Assembly: GCA_024640485.1 (NCBI GenBank)
Contig: JAHEEY010000075.1
Span: forward strand, 1 to 13,279
Reading direction: 5' to 3'
DNA: 13,279 nucleotides
Source: Chloroflexota bacterium
GTDB lineage: Bacteria; Chloroflexota; Anaerolineae; Promineifilales; Promineifilaceae
Below, piece by piece: positions 11,590-13,279 of this stretch; the stretch's first letter is position 1; every line of letters starts with the position of its first letter. The notes below the pieces were generated by a model. It was given only the letters and a program-made list of their open reading frames with translations. It searched no databases and was not told where the DNA came from. Made by a program: the position numbers and the translations under genes.

Positions 11590-13276
11590 TAGCCAGCAAA
11601 GACGCCAATGGACGGTGCTGATAATGATGGGCTTTGCCGCCCTACTTATCGTTGCGCGCCTGGTCTTGTATCAGGTCATTCACAGCGCTGAGCTAGCCGG
11701 CTTGATTGGCGATGAGATTGTCATCGAGGTGGTCCCGGACCGGGGAACTATCTACGACCGGAATGGTACAGTGCTGGCGACTAATGGTGCCGACTATCAA
11801 GTAGGCGTTTCGCCAAACTTGGTGGTTGAACCGGAACTGCTGGCTACAGCGCTGGCGCCTATTCTTGGCCAGCGCCGTCTGGAAATTCTGGCAGCATTGG
11901 AATCGGACGAACCGTTTGTGATGCTGGATCTGCGAATCTCATCGGATGTGGCTGATCTGATCCGGGACATACCATATGATGGCGTTCAGCTAGACCCAAT
12001 TCCGCGGCGCTTCTTCCCTCAAGGGGAGCTGATGTGCCATACCTTGGGGTATGTAGACTACGGCGATATCGGCCGGGCCGGCCTGGAAGGGTACTACAAT
12101 GAGGTGTTGGCTGGTGAAAGGGCTGAAGCTACCATCAACATTTCGCCATTGATGGAGCAGCAGAGTGTGATTGCCCGAGATGGCAGTGATTTGGTGCTGA
12201 CCATTGACCGCTCCGTACAGGGATTGGTGGAGCGGCACCTGAAACAGGCGATCATCGATCACCGTGCTCAGAGCGGGACCATTATTGTGATGGATCCACG
12301 CACCGGCGCGATACTGGCGCTGGCAAATGAACCCTGCTACTCGCCTTACGCCTTCTATGATGCCGATCTCCCGTTGCGCACCAATGCCGCGGTCAGCCAT
12401 ATATTTGAACCTGGCTCTGGGATGAAGTTGATCACCATGGCTGCGGCTCTGGATTCCGGTACCGTAACCCCGCAGGACACCTACTACGATCCTGGATTCA
12501 TCGAGATTGGCGGTCACATCACCAAGAATTGGGATCTCAGCGCCCCAGGCACCACTGATATGACCACGCTGCTGTCCCGCTCCTTGAATGTGGGTGCCGC
12601 GACCCTGGCCAGCAGGATGGGCGCCGAGACATTTTTCGATTACATGCAGGCGTTTGGTTTTGGCAAACCTACCGGCATTGATCTGCTGTCCGAGGAGAGC
12701 GGCTTGATGCCGCTGCCGGGCGATGAGTACTGGGCCGACTCCTTCCTGGCCACCAATTCCTACGGCCAGGGGTTGGCGGTTACATCTATTCAGATGATCA
12801 CCGCGGTCTCCGCTCTGGCGAACCAAGGGAATATGATGCAGCCGTACATCGTCCAGGAGATTCGGGAGGACGACAAGGTGTACACCCATGAGCCATCGGT
12901 TCTCAGCCGTCCGATCAGCGCGGAAACAGCGCAGCAGTTGACTGCCATGGCAGTGACCGCGGTGCTGCGTGAAGTATATGAGGCTCAGGTTGAGGGTTAC
13001 ACCATTGCCGGGAAGACTGGTACCGCCCAGGTCCAGGAGAACAAGGTCTATCTGCCTGACGATGTCATCGGCTCCTTCATCGGATGGCTGCCGGCTGACA
13101 ACCCGGAGATCATCGTTTTCGTCAAACTTGACCGGCCAAAGAGCGCGCCTTGGGGTTCGATGACTGCCGCCCCAACCTTTGCCAAACTCGTAGAAGAGCT
13201 GGTTGTTTTGCTGGATATCCCGCCTGACAACGTCCGTCTCCGCGACGATGTGCAGGAAGCAAGGGCAGGTGGATAG
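11582..13276 (+). CDS. ftsI: FtsI/PBP2-type class B penicillin-binding protein (septal D,D-transpeptidase)
   Basis: A 564-residue, complete class B enzyme that cross-links septal peptidoglycan with its partner FtsW. It has a short cytoplasmic tail and one membrane helix (about 11-31), then the dimerisation/pedestal domain beginning with D-R-G-T-I-Y-D-R-N-G (53-62) and R-R-F-F-P (142-146). The transpeptidase domain has Ser279-x-x-Lys282 (F-E-P-G-S-G-M-K), Ser334-Leu-Asn336 and Lys478-Thr-Gly (A-G-K-T-G-T-A), with Y-G-Q-G-L-A-V-T-S at 394-402. All catalytic motifs are intact. Position 280-281 (G-M) and Leu335 differ from the more common T/S residues of E. coli FtsI. Start is GTG 11582, overlapping ftsL by 8 bases. 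The stop is 3 bases from the window end, so the next dcw gene is not seen. It could also be called SpoVD-like, but it lacks a visible PASTA domain. Confidence 0.95.
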   Translation: MNNSQQRRQWTVLIMMGFAALLIVARLVLYQVIHSAELAGLIGDEIVIEVVPDRGTIYDRNGTVLATNGADYQVGVSPNLVVEPELLATALAPILGQRRLEILAALESDEPFVMLDLRISSDVADLIRDIPYDGVQLDPIPRRFFPQGELMCHTLGYVDYGDIGRAGLEGYYNEVLAGERAEATINISPLMEQQSVIARDGSDLVLTIDRSVQGLVERHLKQAIIDHRAQSGTIIVMDPRTGAILALANEPCYSPYAFYDADLPLRTNAAVSHIFEPGSGMKLITMAAALDSGTVTPQDTYYDPGFIEIGGHITKNWDLSAPGTTDMTTLLSRSLNVGAATLASRMGAETFFDYMQAFGFGKPTGIDLLSEESGLMPLPGDEYWADSFLATNSYGQGLAVTSIQMITAVSALANQGNMMQPYIVQEIREDDKVYTHEPSVLSRPISAETAQQLTAMAVTAVLREVYEAQVEGYTIAGKTGTAQVQENKVYLPDDVIGSFIGWLPADNPEIIVFVKLDRPKSAPWGSMTAAPTFAKLVEELVVLLDIPPDNVRLRDDVQEARAGG

Positions 13277-13279
13277 CGG

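Noticed and set aside
11990..12889. A 299-codon open frame on the minus strand inside ftsI
   Set aside because: It lies wholly antisense to a gene with all penicillin-binding motifs; its composition is that of a codon-shadow and it has no recognisable domain.

Overview
The window most likely comes from a Chloroflexota genome of the Anaerolineae/Caldilineae type. This is inferred from protein architecture and gene order, not from a marker gene. The supporting traits are a Pro/Thr/Ser-rich lipoprotein linker, a class A penicillin-binding protein with a C-terminal Ig-like tail, an L,D-transpeptidase carrying VanW-type PG-binding modules plus LysM, and an mraZ-rsmH-ftsL-ftsI start to the division/cell-wall (dcw) cluster. 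Many genes have weak or absent Shine-Dalgarno sequences. Base composition is moderately GC-rich and looks uniform, and I see no insertion sequence, integrase, tRNA, rRNA or CRISPR.

Layout, left to right. (1) Positions 1-1163, minus strand: a lipoprotein with a glycoside-hydrolase-like TIM-barrel domain, cut by the left edge. (2) 1164-1457: a divergent promoter region whose two -35 boxes sit at the ends of a dyad containing an 8-bp tandem repeat. (3) 1458-2773, plus strand: a YjbQ/UPF0047 gene and a short-chain dehydrogenase, probably one transcript. (4) 2899-8872, minus strand, in transcription order: an M42 metallopeptidase, a membrane-anchored LysM/YkuD L,D-transpeptidase, a 34-residue single-helix membrane protein, and a bifunctional PBP1A-type glycosyltransferase/transpeptidase. 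(5) 8873-9616: a 744-base divergent gap holding promoters on both sides. (6) 9617-13276, plus strand: mraZ, rsmH, an FtsL-like gene and ftsI, the first genes of a dcw cluster that presumably continues past the right edge.

The common theme is the cell envelope. Lipid II polymerisation and 4-3 cross-linking (PBP1A), possible 3-3 cross-linking or protein anchoring (L,D-transpeptidase) and septal synthesis (FtsI with an FtsL-like partner) lie within 10 kb. They are split into two divergent blocks around one intergenic region. The clearest regulatory signal is a near-consensus promoter before mraZ followed at once by five TGG-starting repeats at exact 10-base intervals, which fits an MraZ autoregulatory operator. 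The most interesting unnamed items are the 34-codon membrane ORF between the two cross-linking enzymes, the dyad at 1287-1331, and the 12-bp hairpin between rsmH and ftsL. I do not see a clearly new multi-gene system; most genes belong to known families.
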